Source: JBEIUO01 sp964549785
GTDB lineage: Bacteria; Planctomycetota; Phycisphaerae; Phycisphaerales; UBA1924
DNA length: 19,522 nucleotides
Direction: 5' to 3'
Assembly: GCA_964549785.1 (NCBI GenBank)
Contig: CAZJXA010000041.1
Location: forward strand, 1 to 19,522
Shown: positions 7,265-15,278 of the stretch, piece after piece
How positions within the stretch are numbered: the first letter of the stretch is position 1
Layout of the letters: each line of letters opens with the position of its first letter
The notes under the pieces: model-generated
Databases searched by the model: none
The model's input: only the letters and a program-made list of their open reading frames with translations
What the model was told of the DNA's origin: nothing
Translations under genes and position numbers: made by a program

Positions 7265-7270
7265 ACCCAT

Positions 7271-10200
7271 ATGCCCGCCCATCCGTCATTCTCGCTCGCC
7301 CCGCTCCTCGTCGCGCTCGCGGTCGCCCATCCGGTATTGGTCTCGTGTACTCCCCGCCAACCGAACTCGGACACCCCGGCATCCCGGATGGTGGGCGCGG
7401 GCGCTGCCAGATTAGGCCTCACACTCGACCAACTCGCGGCCCGAGAGGATGCCGCTCCGCGCCACCCCGTCGGCTCCGAGGCCGAAGAATTTACGCCCGA
7501 CTGGGTTGAGGGGCACGCCATCGCCCCGCTCCCGCCCGATGGCTTGGGCCCGGATGCGCCATCTCGTCAGTCGTTCGCGACGCTCCTCGCCGCTCTTCTG
7601 CCGCCCAGCACGGCCCATCCTGATGCGGCCGCAACGTCAGCAACCATCCCGGCGTCGCTCCGTCTCTATGCATCGGGCCGGCTGAAGGCCGCTGACAACG
7701 ACCACGCCGCGGCCGCGCAGGACTTCGCCGAGGCCGCTCGGCTCGATCCCCATTCCGCCGAACCGCTCCGCCACCTCGCGCAATCTCAAGCCGCCCAAGG
7801 ACAGCGCGCAAGTTCGATGGCGACGCTCCGCCGCGCCGTCTCGCGCGGCCTGACCGATCCAAACGCGCTCTGGTTGCTCGGCCGCGACGACCTCCGGCTG
7901 GGCAAGCCCGACGAATCCCTCGCGACCCTGCTGCGCGCCGCAGATGCGAGCATGACCTCGTTCGCGGTCGAGGGAAACGACCAATCCGCGTCCCCGGTTC
8001 CCCGCTCCGACCTCCAGCGGCTCATCGCGGCCGACCTCTTCGCGGCCCTCTCACAATCCGGACGCCTGAGCGCAGCCCGCGAGGTCGCCGCGTACGCCGC
8101 GAGCCCCATTGACCCCGCCACCGGCAATTCCCGCTTCCGGGCCGAAGCGCTCGAACTCGACCGCCGCTCCGCAGAACTTTGGATCAGCCGCGGCGACCTC
8201 GCGCTCCGACTCCGGCTGCCGGATGAAGCCATCGGCGACTACGCCCGCGCCGCAAACTGCGAACCCGACGATCCCACGGCTCTGGGCCTCCGCCTCGCTG
8301 TTGCGTTCGTCCGCTCCGGTCGGCCGGCTTCGGCCGCCCAGGCGATTGTTAAGCTCATCGCGGCATCGGGTGGTTCACCCGACGCTCGCCACCTCGCTGC
8401 ACTCGCCCAACTGGCCTCCTCGCCGGAGGTCGCCGCCGCCGTCCTGACGCAGGTCACCTCTCTCTCCCAGCACGGTTCGTCCGGCGTTCGCGCCACGGGC
8501 CGCGTCACCCGTGCGCTCGCGGCGGGGCTCGATCGCGGCCAAGCCCAAGACGTCCTCCGAAAACGGCTCGCGATCATCCCCGACGAGCCCCAGACGCTGG
8601 TCGCGCTGCTCGAACCGTTCGCGCCCGCCGACACCGCCGCCCGAGCCGACGACCTCCGTTCGTTTGCCCGCGACCACCCGCTAGCAATACTCGAAGCCGC
8701 TTCCGCCGTCACGACGCTCGGACGAAATCTGGAGTCGCTTCTCTCCCAATTCCGCGGCAGCGCAGACCCGACTGACCTTCGCTTGCTCGCCGCCCTGACC
8801 GCGACGTCCGGCGACGCCGCTTCCGGGGCCGCGCTCCTCGCATTCCGCTCAAACAACCCCGCTCCGGACCCGGCCACCGACCTTCTGCTGGCTCGTCTCG
8901 CGGCCTCGCGCGGCGACTGGCCCACGATCGAAGCCACCATCGACCGCCTCAACCGTTCCGCAAGCCTCGCTGAAGACGGCGGCCCGCTCGCCCGGCTGCT
9001 CGCCACTCACGTCGGACAGCGCTTTCAACTCGCCGCCGATCTCAGCCGATCGCGCATCGATGGGCTCGGCACGGGCGCCGCCGCCGCCGACCTGCTGCTG
9101 GCCGCGGACGTCGCGAGGGACGCGGGACGCTTTGATGAATCCGCGGTCTTCGCCGATCGCGGACTCACCCTAGACCCCTCCGACGAGCGCTTATTCGCCG
9201 TCGCCTCGTCGCTCGCGGCCCCCGACGGACCAACACCAGATGCGGCCCGGTTTGTCGCGCTCGGGCGGGCCGCCCGCGCCAACGTTCCCGGCAGCGGCGT
9301 CATCCGCCTCTATCAATTCCGCGATCTGCTGGCCCGCCGGCAATTGGTCCAGGCGGAATCGATGCTCCGCACCACCGTCGAACCCCGCTCCGAGGACCGC
9401 GGCATGCTCGATGCCCTGGCGGACGTGTGGAAGTTGCTCGGAGAAAACAATCCCGCTCAACTCGCACCGGCGCTCGATTGGATAACCGCCCGCCGCGCCG
9501 GCCGCGAAGACTCTCCGGCCCTGCTGATCGCACACGCCCGGCTGCTCGCCGCCCTGAACCGCGCCCCGGAAGCCGAATCGCTTTTGGTGACCGCCCTCGG
9601 GCGACGACCCCATCCCGGCATGGAATCGACCCTCGTTGATCTCCTCGTCGGCCCCTTGGGCCGGCTCGCCGAGGGAATGGAACTCCTGCAACGCTCGATC
9701 GGCTCCCCGCCGCGACAGATTGAGGACGCTTTCATCTGGGCCAATTCTCGCATCGCCCTCAACGACCCCGCCGCGGCCGCCCTCGCCATCGCCGAAATCC
9801 CCGTCGGGGTCGAACTTTCTCCGCCACAGGCAGCGTCGCTGGGCCAAGTGCTGTCCCGCATGGCCGCGCGTTTCCCCACGTCCGTGCCCGCGCCGCTCGC
9901 CGAAGCCGTACTCGCCGCGCTCGATTCGGCGGTGCAGCGGGGCGTCCCCCTTCCCCGCCCGCTGCACGCGTTCCGCCTCCGCACGCTCTGCACACAAAGT
10001 CCGCCCGATCCGGTGCGCATCGTTTCGGCCGTGGCCGATGCGTCAACACTGGGCGGCGACGCCCGGCGGGCCGCGCTCGGCGAAACCCTCGACCTGCTTC
10101 TCGCACGCGACCAAGCCGGCGTGGCCCTGAGGGTCATGGAAAGGATCGTCGGCGCCGACGAGATCGCCGATCCGGACCTGGTGGGCATCTGGCTGCAACT

Positions 10201-10903
10201 CACGCTCACCAAGGGAACGTCGGCCGATGCCGAACGCCTGGTCCGGGCGTTCCCGACCGCCGCCCCCCTCCGCGCGATCCTCGAACAACTCGACAACCTG
10301 CTGAGTCCGACACCCACGACCGATCCCGAAACCCGCGCCGAACTCGCGTTTGTCATCGGCAACGAGTGGACGTCTATGGGCAGGGAGGCTGATGCCCTTT
10401 CGATGTTCCGGTTGGCCCTGCTGCTGAACGCCGATCACGGCTGGGCCGCGAACAATCTGGGATACGCGCTCCTTGAATCCGGCCGCGCGTTGCCCGAGGC
10501 CGAACGCTGGATCGAGCACGCCGCCCGCCTCCTGCCCGGCGAGGCCAGCGTCGTCGACTCGCTCGCGTGGCTCCGATTCAAGCAGGGTCGGCTTGTCGAC
10601 GACGCCGGGCCGGGAGCCGTCACGCTCCTTCGGCGGGCGATCGCGCTCCCGGGCGGCGGTGACAATTCAGACCTCCACGACCATCTGGGCGATGCGCTCT
10701 TCCAATCCGGCCACCGGGCCGACGCCATCGCTTCCTGGCGGACCGCGCTCGACCTGATCTCTACCGACATCACCCGTGCCCAAACGTTCGGAGCGCCGCC
10801 CGCGACCACCGCGAGATTGCTCGAATCGGCCAAGGTGACCCGCGATAAACTCGCGGCGGCGACGGCGCAACAGCCGCCCACGAACCCGGCGCCTGTGAAA
10901 TAG
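7271..10903 (+). CDS. Large TPR-repeat lipoprotein
   Basis: A 1210-residue predicted lipoprotein. The N-terminus has a hydrophobic segment (SLAPLLVALAVAHPVLVSC) ending in lipobox LVSC, with Cys26 as the lipidation site. The mature protein is Ala/Leu/Arg-rich, mostly helical and built of tetratricopeptide-like repeats. The clearest lie at about 130-235 (SGRLKAADNDHAAAAQDFAE, then LDPHSAEPLRHLAQSQAAQG) and at about 1022-1165 (MGREADALSMFRLALLLN, NLGYALLESG, LGDALFQSGHRADAIASW). Between them the repeats are degenerate. Such proteins are periplasmic or outer-membrane scaffolds for complexes, and the partner is not identifiable. The start is ATG 7271, 6 bp after the previous stop, without its own Shine-Dalgarno sequence, so it is probably coupled. 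It is odd as an envelope protein at the end of a translation-factor operon. Confidence 0.85.
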   Translation: MPAHPSFSLAPLLVALAVAHPVLVSCTPRQPNSDTPASRMVGAGAARLGLTLDQLAAREDAAPRHPVGSEAEEFTPDWVEGHAIAPLPPDGLGPDAPSRQSFATLLAALLPPSTAHPDAAATSATIPASLRLYASGRLKAADNDHAAAAQDFAEAARLDPHSAEPLRHLAQSQAAQGQRASSMATLRRAVSRGLTDPNALWLLGRDDLRLGKPDESLATLLRAADASMTSFAVEGNDQSASPVPRSDLQRLIAADLFAALSQSGRLSAAREVAAYAASPIDPATGNSRFRAEALELDRRSAELWISRGDLALRLRLPDEAIGDYARAANCEPDDPTALGLRLAVAFVRSGRPASAAQAIVKLIAASGGSPDARHLAALAQLASSPEVAAAVLTQVTSLSQHGSSGVRATGRVTRALAAGLDRGQAQDVLRKRLAIIPDEPQTLVALLEPFAPADTAARADDLRSFARDHPLAILEAASAVTTLGRNLESLLSQFRGSADPTDLRLLAALTATSGDAASGAALLAFRSNNPAPDPATDLLLARLAASRGDWPTIEATIDRLNRSASLAEDGGPLARLLATHVGQRFQLAADLSRSRIDGLGTGAAAADLLLAADVARDAGRFDESAVFADRGLTLDPSDERLFAVASSLAAPDGPTPDAARFVALGRAARANVPGSGVIRLYQFRDLLARRQLVQAESMLRTTVEPRSEDRGMLDALADVWKLLGENNPAQLAPALDWITARRAGREDSPALLIAHARLLAALNRAPEAESLLVTALGRRPHPGMESTLVDLLVGPLGRLAEGMELLQRSIGSPPRQIEDAFIWANSRIALNDPAAAALAIAEIPVGVELSPPQAASLGQVLSRMAARFPTSVPAPLAEAVLAALDSAVQRGVPLPRPLHAFRLRTLCTQSPPDPVRIVSAVADASTLGGDARRAALGETLDLLLARDQAGVALRVMERIVGADEIADPDLVGIWLQLTLTKGTSADAERLVRAFPTAAPLRAILEQLDNLLSPTPTTDPETRAELAFVIGNEWTSMGREADALSMFRLALLLNADHGWAANNLGYALLESGRALPEAERWIEHAARLLPGEASVVDSLAWLRFKQGRLVDDAGPGAVTLLRRAIALPGGGDNSDLHDHLGDALFQSGHRADAIASWRTALDLISTDITRAQTFGAPPATTARLLESAKVTRDKLAAATAQQPPTNPAPVK

Positions 10904-10943
10904 GGCTCCGTCGGCGAAGCGGGCCCGGCGAACATCACCACGC

Positions 10944-10949
10944 GAGGAA
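10944..10949 (+). promoter_or_regulatory. Shine-Dalgarno GAGGAA for the TTG start of yebC
   Basis: GAGGAA ends 5 nt before TTG 10955. It is the best ribosome site in the window and confirms the TTG start. Translation from TTG gives the family-standard MAGHNKWSKI. Confidence 0.8.
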
Positions 10950-10954
10950 CTACT

Positions 10955-11695
10955 TTGGCTGGACACAACAAATGGAGCAAGATTCGCCACCGCAAGGCGG
11001 TCGTCGACAAACGCCGCAGCAAAGTCTGGTCAAAGGTCAGCCGCGCCATGATCGTCGCCGCCAAGCACGGCGGTCCCGATCCGGCCTTTAACCTCGCCCT
11101 CCGCTACCAACTCGATGAGGCGCGGTACGCCAACATGCCGCGCGACTTGGTGGAGCGCGCGATCAAAAAAGGCGCGGGCGGCGGGCTTCAGGAAAACTAC
11201 GAAACCATCCGCTACGAGGGGTACGGCCCGGGCGGAGCCGCGATCATCATCGACGCCCTCACCGACAACCGGACCCGCACCATCAACGAAATCCGCCTGG
11301 CCTTCACCGACCATGACAGTGCGATCGGCAATTCGGGCTGCGTCGCCTACATGTTCCAATCCCGCGGCCAGATTCTCGTGGACGGCAAGGGTGTTGCAGA
11401 AGAAACGCTCATGGAAACCGCGATCGGCGCGGGGGCCGTTGACGTCGAACCCCCGGACTCGGCCGACGACGAGCCCGCCTGGATCGTTCTGACGGACGTT
11501 GCGGGGTTCAACACGGTGAAAGACGCGATCGAGAAAGCGGGTCTCAAGATCAACCTCGCCGAACTCACCATGATCCCCGAAACCAGCGTGGCCGTCTCCG
11601 GTGAATCCGCCAAAACCCTCGTTGAACTCATCGATGCGCTCGAAGACCTCGACGACGTCCAGAAGGTCTACACCAACGCCGATATCGGAGTGTGA
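10955..11695 (+). CDS. yebC: YebC/PmpR/TACO1 family translation or regulatory protein
   Basis: A 246-residue, full-length YebC family protein starting MAGHNKWSKIRHRKAVVDKR, with the invariant MAGHNKWS signature and GPGGAAIIIDALTDNRTRT (about residues 90-108). The three-domain fold has a basic N-terminal helical domain and two alpha/beta domains, ending with ALEDLDDVQKVYTNAD, also typical. The family was first described as DNA-binding transcription regulators. Work on mitochondrial TACO1 and on bacterial members points to a ribosome-associated role that helps translation of difficult, proline-rich stretches. It starts with TTG, 51 bp after the lipoprotein stop, and may share that transcript. 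It converges on phoU. Confidence 0.96.
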   Translation: MAGHNKWSKIRHRKAVVDKRRSKVWSKVSRAMIVAAKHGGPDPAFNLALRYQLDEARYANMPRDLVERAIKKGAGGGLQENYETIRYEGYGPGGAAIIIDALTDNRTRTINEIRLAFTDHDSAIGNSGCVAYMFQSRGQILVDGKGVAEETLMETAIGAGAVDVEPPDSADDEPAWIVLTDVAGFNTVKDAIEKAGLKINLAELTMIPETSVAVSGESAKTLVELIDALEDLDDVQKVYTNADIGV

Positions 11696-11696
11696 G

Positions 11697-11723
11697 GAAG
11701 CGGTCGAGTGCTGAAGCGGTCGA
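11697..11723. repeat. 11-bp direct repeat between convergent yebC and phoU
   Basis: GAAGCGGTCGA occurs at 11697-11707 and again at 11713-11723 (period 16 bp), inside the 58-bp gap between the two stop codons. There is no hairpin with a T-run, so no standard bidirectional terminator is evident here. Role unknown. Confidence 0.5.
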
Positions 11724-11753
11724 ACGGTGCCGTGGCCGAACAATTCCTGCCCT

Positions 11754-12476
11754 TCATCGGCCGTCCGGCAACTCGCATCGGCTCCCAACCTCCACCCAGC
11801 TCGTTTCCGTGTGCCGCACGATCGCCCCCGTGGTCAGGTAGATCAACTGCTCGGCGATGTTGGTGCAGTGGTCCGCCATCAACTCACACTGGCTCGCCAG
11901 TTCGTGCAGGCGGAACGCCATGTCAACGCTCATCCGACCCTTGGCGATCTGTTCTTCGGCGTCACGCAGCAGCGCGCTCTTGAAGGCCGCCACCGCGTGC
12001 TGGCTCTGCAGCACCACCTTGGCCAGTTGCGGGTTGCTGTTCTGGATCGAGGTGTTGGCGTCCCGCAAAATCCCAACAACGCTGTTCGCCATCACCCGAA
12101 AGGTCGGCGGAAAGTTCCCCGCCGCGGCCTTCAGTAACGGAACCATTTCTGCAACGTCCACCGCCGCGTCCGCGATCCGCTCCAACTCGTTGTTCACCTT
12201 GACGATGGTCAGAACCGTCCGCAGATGCATCGGTTCGAGTTCCGCACCCGCCCTGGTCGCGTCCACCAGCAACTGCACGCACGCCTGCTCCATCGCGACG
12301 TCCGCCGTGTCGATCACGTCGTCCTGCTTCAAGACGGCCCGGGCCGCCTCGTCACTTCCGCTAAAGAGTGCATCGAAGGCCGCTTCCAGCATCGCCTGCA
12401 CCCGCCGCCCCTGATCCACAAGGTCGGCCCGCAAGCGGTCCGTGCGCTTCACAAGTCCTTCGGTCGCTGTCGCCAT
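11754..12476 (-). CDS. phoU: PhoU-family phosphate signalling/homeostasis protein
   Basis: A 240-residue all-alpha protein with two PhoU three-helix repeats. Repeat 1 has the metal-binding-type motif ELERIADAAVDVAE (97-110), and repeat 2 has ELMADHCTNIAE (199-209 region), both in the expected E-x(3)-D-x(3)-N/D-x-A-E form. PhoU proteins bind metal clusters and connect the Pst phosphate transporter with the PhoR/PhoB system, generally repressing the Pho regulon when phosphate is plentiful. No pst, pit or pho kinase gene is in the window, so this is a stand-alone copy and its partner is not visible. The start is ATG 12476, with a weak AGGCGG about 10 nt upstream. It is divergent from eno and shares with it a 237-bp intergenic region. 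Confidence 0.93.
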   Translation of the reverse strand: MATATEGLVKRTDRLRADLVDQGRRVQAMLEAAFDALFSGSDEAARAVLKQDDVIDTADVAMEQACVQLLVDATRAGAELEPMHLRTVLTIVKVNNELERIADAAVDVAEMVPLLKAAAGNFPPTFRVMANSVVGILRDANTSIQNSNPQLAKVVLQSQHAVAAFKSALLRDAEEQIAKGRMSVDMAFRLHELASQCELMADHCTNIAEQLIYLTTGAIVRHTETSWVEVGSRCELPDGR

Positions 12477-12713
12477 GTCCCGTATCCGCCTGTAAAAAAA
12501 CGCCCCGCTTTCGCCGCTTGAAGGCCACTGTATCCACGTTCAGCCCCGCTCACGCCCCACTGCCTCACGCCCCAATGCCGCCCACCTTCTTCAATCCCAC
12601 ACCGCCTGCATCCTCCCGGGCTCCGCAACCAGCCACGCCGCCCTCGCTGCCTACCTTCTTGTCCCGCACGATGCCCACGAACACCAGACCACCCCGCCAG
12701 GAACGCTTTTCTC
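12477..12713. other. phoU-eno divergent intergenic region with 11-bp direct repeat
   Basis: This gap must contain promoters for phoU (minus) and eno (plus), but I see no convincing -35/-10 pair for either. The plus strand is strongly C-rich and G-poor. CTCACGCCCCA is repeated exactly at 12549-12559 and 12564-12574 (period 15 bp), which could be a paired operator or chance in skewed sequence. An A7 run lies at 12493-12499. The eno ribosome site AGGAA is at 12699-12703. Confidence 0.4.
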
Positions 12714-14015
12714 ATGTCATTTGAAATCCAATCCATCCACGCCCGGCAGATTCTCGACAGCCGCGGCAACCCCACGCTCGAGGTCGACGTCACGCTCGAT
12801 TCCGGGTACACCGGGCGGGCCGCGGTTCCCAGCGGCGCCTCCACCGGCGAGAACGAGGCCGTTGAACTCCGGGATAACGACAAGACCCGATACATGGGCA
12901 AGAGCGTGATGAGCGCCGTCAACAACGTTAACCGACGCATCGCCCCGGAACTCCTCGGCCTCGACGCCCGCGCACAGGAAGCGATCGATGGCGCGATGCT
13001 CAAAATGGACGGGACGCCCAACAAGGCCCAATTGGGCGCGAACGGGATTCTCGGCATCTCAATGGCCGTCGCCAAGGCCGCCGCCGAGGCCAGCGGCCTG
13101 CCGCTGTACCGCTACTTGGGCGGCAGCGCCGCCAAAACCCTGCCCTGCCCCATGCTCAACATCCTGAATGGCGGCAAGCACGCCGACAACACCGTCGATT
13201 TTCAGGAGTTCATGATCCAGCCCTGGGGCTTCGACGATTTCGGCGAAGCCATGCGGGCCGGCGTCGAAATCTACCACACGCTCAAAAAGGTCCTGCATTC
13301 CCGTGGCATGTCCACCGCCGTCGGAGATGAGGGCGGCTTCGCCCCCAACCTCAAGAACAACGAAGAGGCTCTCAAGATCATCGAAGAGGCCGTCGACAAG
13401 GCCGGTTACAAGTGGGGCCACCAGATTTTCGTCGCCCTCGATCCCGCCACCAGCGAACTCTGGAACGAGGCCAAGGAAGACGGCAAGACCGGCTACAAGT
13501 TCTTTAAAAGCACCAAGGAGATCATGTCGAGCGACGGCATGATCCAGATGTGGACCGACTGGGCTCAGAAGTACCCGATCCGATCCATGGAAGACTGCCT
13601 CGGCGAGGCCGATTGGGACGGTTGGAAGAAGATGACCGATGCCCTCGGCGATAAGGTCCAATTGGTGGGCGACGACCTCTTCGTCACCAACAAGAAGTTC
13701 CTCCAGAAAGGCCTCGACACCGGGTGCGGCAACGCCATCCTCGTCAAGGTCAACCAGATCGGCACCCTCAGCGAAACCTTCGACGCCGTCAACCTCGCCA
13801 TGCGCAACCGCTACGCCGCCATTCTCTCGCATCGTTCCGGCGAGACCGAGGACAGCACCATCGCCGACATCGCCGTCGCGACCAACTGCGGTCAGATCAA
13901 GACCGGCGCACCCTGTCGATCCGACCGCAACGCCAAGTACAACCAGCTCCTGAGGATCGCGGAAGAACTCGGGTCCGAAGCCGTTTACGGCGGCAAAACC
14001 TGGTGGCGACGCTAA
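12714..14015 (+). CDS. eno: Enolase (phosphopyruvate hydratase)
   Basis: A 433-residue enolase that converts 2-phosphoglycerate to phosphoenolpyruvate in glycolysis, cytoplasmic and Mg2+-dependent. All key elements are present: N-terminal ARQILDSRGNPTLEVDV and the mobile loop PSGASTGENEAVELRD; His156 in GGKHADN; acid Glu206 in GDEGG; metal ligands Asp243 (ALDPA), Glu293 (MEDCLGE) and Asp320 (VGDDLF); catalytic base Lys345 (LVKVNQIGT); and the substrate loop SHRSGETEDSTIAD. Length is normal for bacterial enolases. ATG 12714 is preceded by AGGAA 10 nt upstream. It is monocistronic: divergent from phoU, convergent with the ThiF-like gene. In many bacteria enolase is also part of the RNA degradosome, which cannot be judged from sequence here. 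Confidence 0.99.
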   Translation: MSFEIQSIHARQILDSRGNPTLEVDVTLDSGYTGRAAVPSGASTGENEAVELRDNDKTRYMGKSVMSAVNNVNRRIAPELLGLDARAQEAIDGAMLKMDGTPNKAQLGANGILGISMAVAKAAAEASGLPLYRYLGGSAAKTLPCPMLNILNGGKHADNTVDFQEFMIQPWGFDDFGEAMRAGVEIYHTLKKVLHSRGMSTAVGDEGGFAPNLKNNEEALKIIEEAVDKAGYKWGHQIFVALDPATSELWNEAKEDGKTGYKFFKSTKEIMSSDGMIQMWTDWAQKYPIRSMEDCLGEADWDGWKKMTDALGDKVQLVGDDLFVTNKKFLQKGLDTGCGNAILVKVNQIGTLSETFDAVNLAMRNRYAAILSHRSGETEDSTIADIAVATNCGQIKTGAPCRSDRNAKYNQLLRIAEELGSEAVYGGKTWWRR

Positions 14016-14049
14016 GACCGATTGCCCGGCCCGCAGAACTGGCCCGAAT

Positions 14050-14077
14050 GCGGCTCATGCCGCGCGGCTCATGCCGC
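14050..14077. repeat. Two tandem 14-bp hairpin units between eno and the ThiF-like gene
   Basis: The unit GCGGCTCATGCCGC occurs exactly twice head-to-tail (14050-14063, 14064-14077), and a partial third copy begins at 14078. Each unit is a perfect inverted repeat (GCGGC/GCCGC, TCAT loop). The junction makes a further 10-bp palindrome (GCCGCGCGGC). It lies in the 80-bp gap between convergent stop codons, so it may act as a bidirectional transcript-end structure or be a REP-like element. No T-run follows on either strand. Confidence 0.6.
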
Positions 14078-14095
14078 GCGGCTCCCGTCCGCGTA

Positions 14096-15172
14096 TCAGC
14101 CGACATACCGGGCCATGAGCACCCGTGCCTCTTCGACTTCGCGCGTGTTCCCCACGACGCAGCGTCCATCCGCGAACATCGTGATCGTCACGGCCCGACC
14201 GCGTTCCACGAACTCCCCCCGCGCTAAGTGCGGTGTGACTCGGACGGTGCCCACCGTTCGCCATCGCGCGGCCAGCGCTTCAAGGTCCGGACGCGCCGCA
14301 ACGCCAGCCACCCGGGCCCCAAGCGAGGCCGCGATCTGCACGCTGTCCTGCCCGCAAAGCACGGTCGCGCGGCTTCCGTTGCCACCCTCCAGCCAGTCAA
14401 ATCGCCGCAGCCCGCAGCACGGGCAGCCGTTATTCTTTGCCTCGCCCAGTGGCAACCGACGTTGAGTCCCGTTCCACGGATCGAACGCCACCAGCGTGGT
14501 TGGCGATGCCTCGCCCGTGACGATCAGTCTGACGACGTCGGTCACCTGATGGGCCGCCGCGATCACGACCACCGCGTTCAACACACCCGCCGTGTCGCAG
14601 GTGGGTGTCGAGCCCGGCGGCGGCGGTTCCGGAAACACACACCGCAGACACGCGCCCGCAGGCGGTACAAACGTCGCCTGCATCCCGCCCGTCCCCACCA
14701 CACCGGCGTACGCCAGCGGCAGCCCGATCTTCACCGACACATCGTTGAGAAGATACCGCGTCTCAAAGTTATCCGTTCCGTCGAGAATCGCGGCAGCACC
14801 ATCGCCCACCAACCGAGACGCGTTCGACTTCGAGAGGTCCTCCACCTCCGCCCGCACCGCCACGCCGGGATTGATCGCCCGCAAACGGGCCGCAGCAGCC
14901 ACGGCCTTCGGCATCATCTCATCGGCGTCCGCCTGAACAAAGAGGGTCTGCCGGTGGAGGTTGCTTTCCTCCACAACATCGCGGTCGATGAGAGTGAGGC
15001 TTCCCACGCCGGCGCGGCAGAGCAGATCGGCGCTTGCGCACCCCAGCGCCCCCACCCCCACGATCACGACGTGGGCCTCGCCGAGCCGACGCTGACCCTC
15101 GGCACCAATGCCGGGGAGAAGCATCTGCCGCTGATACCGAGAGGTGGTGGTTCGCGGGCGTTCGATCTTCAA
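14096..15172 (-). CDS. ThiF/MoeB/HesA-family adenylyltransferase (E1-like)
   Basis: A 358-residue E1-like enzyme that adenylates the C-terminal glycine of a sulfur-carrier protein. The start region is RYQRQMLLPGIG (12-23). ATP-site motifs are GVGALG (39-44), IDRDVVEESNLHRQ (62-75), Lys89 and GTDNFETRYLLND (132-144). The candidate active-site Cys192 is in PTCDTAGVLN. The zinc cysteines are CLRC (175-178) and CPCC (250-253). After about residue 265 there is an extra domain ending in ARYVG, not a rhodanese, seen in some MoeB/ThiF-like proteins. ThiS/MoaD-type substrates are not in the window, so thiamine versus molybdopterin versus other use is open. I prefer TTG 15172. A longer TTG at 15217 falls in the T-tract of the rpsG terminator and adds residues without family resemblance. 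Confidence 0.88.
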   Translation of the reverse strand: MKIERPRTTTSRYQRQMLLPGIGAEGQRRLGEAHVVIVGVGALGCASADLLCRAGVGSLTLIDRDVVEESNLHRQTLFVQADADEMMPKAVAAAARLRAINPGVAVRAEVEDLSKSNASRLVGDGAAAILDGTDNFETRYLLNDVSVKIGLPLAYAGVVGTGGMQATFVPPAGACLRCVFPEPPPPGSTPTCDTAGVLNAVVVIAAAHQVTDVVRLIVTGEASPTTLVAFDPWNGTQRRLPLGEAKNNGCPCCGLRRFDWLEGGNGSRATVLCGQDSVQIAASLGARVAGVAARPDLEALAARWRTVGTVRVTPHLARGEFVERGRAVTITMFADGRCVVGNTREVEEARVLMARYVG

Positions 15173-15215
15173 CCGTACGGAGCGTGCAAGACCGCAGCCG
15201 ATCCAACGTCTACTC

Positions 15216-15242
15216 AAAAAAATGGCCCGCGCCGGGCGGGCC
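15216..15242 (-). terminator. Rho-independent terminator of rpsL-rpsG
   Basis: On the minus strand a perfect 7-bp stem (GGCCCGC/GCGGGCC, 5-nt loop, 15224-15242) is followed by A and then seven T residues (15222-15216). This is a textbook intrinsic terminator. It begins 36 bp after the rpsG stop codon and ends the operon there. Confidence 0.9.
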
Positions 15243-15278
15243 GTTGAACGTCAGTTTTCCATCACCAGACGGGTGTGG

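Noticed and set aside
14228..15247. 339-codon open frame antisense to the ThiF-like gene
   Set aside because: The translation is Arg/His/Pro-rich without a family, and the opposite strand has all E1 motifs.
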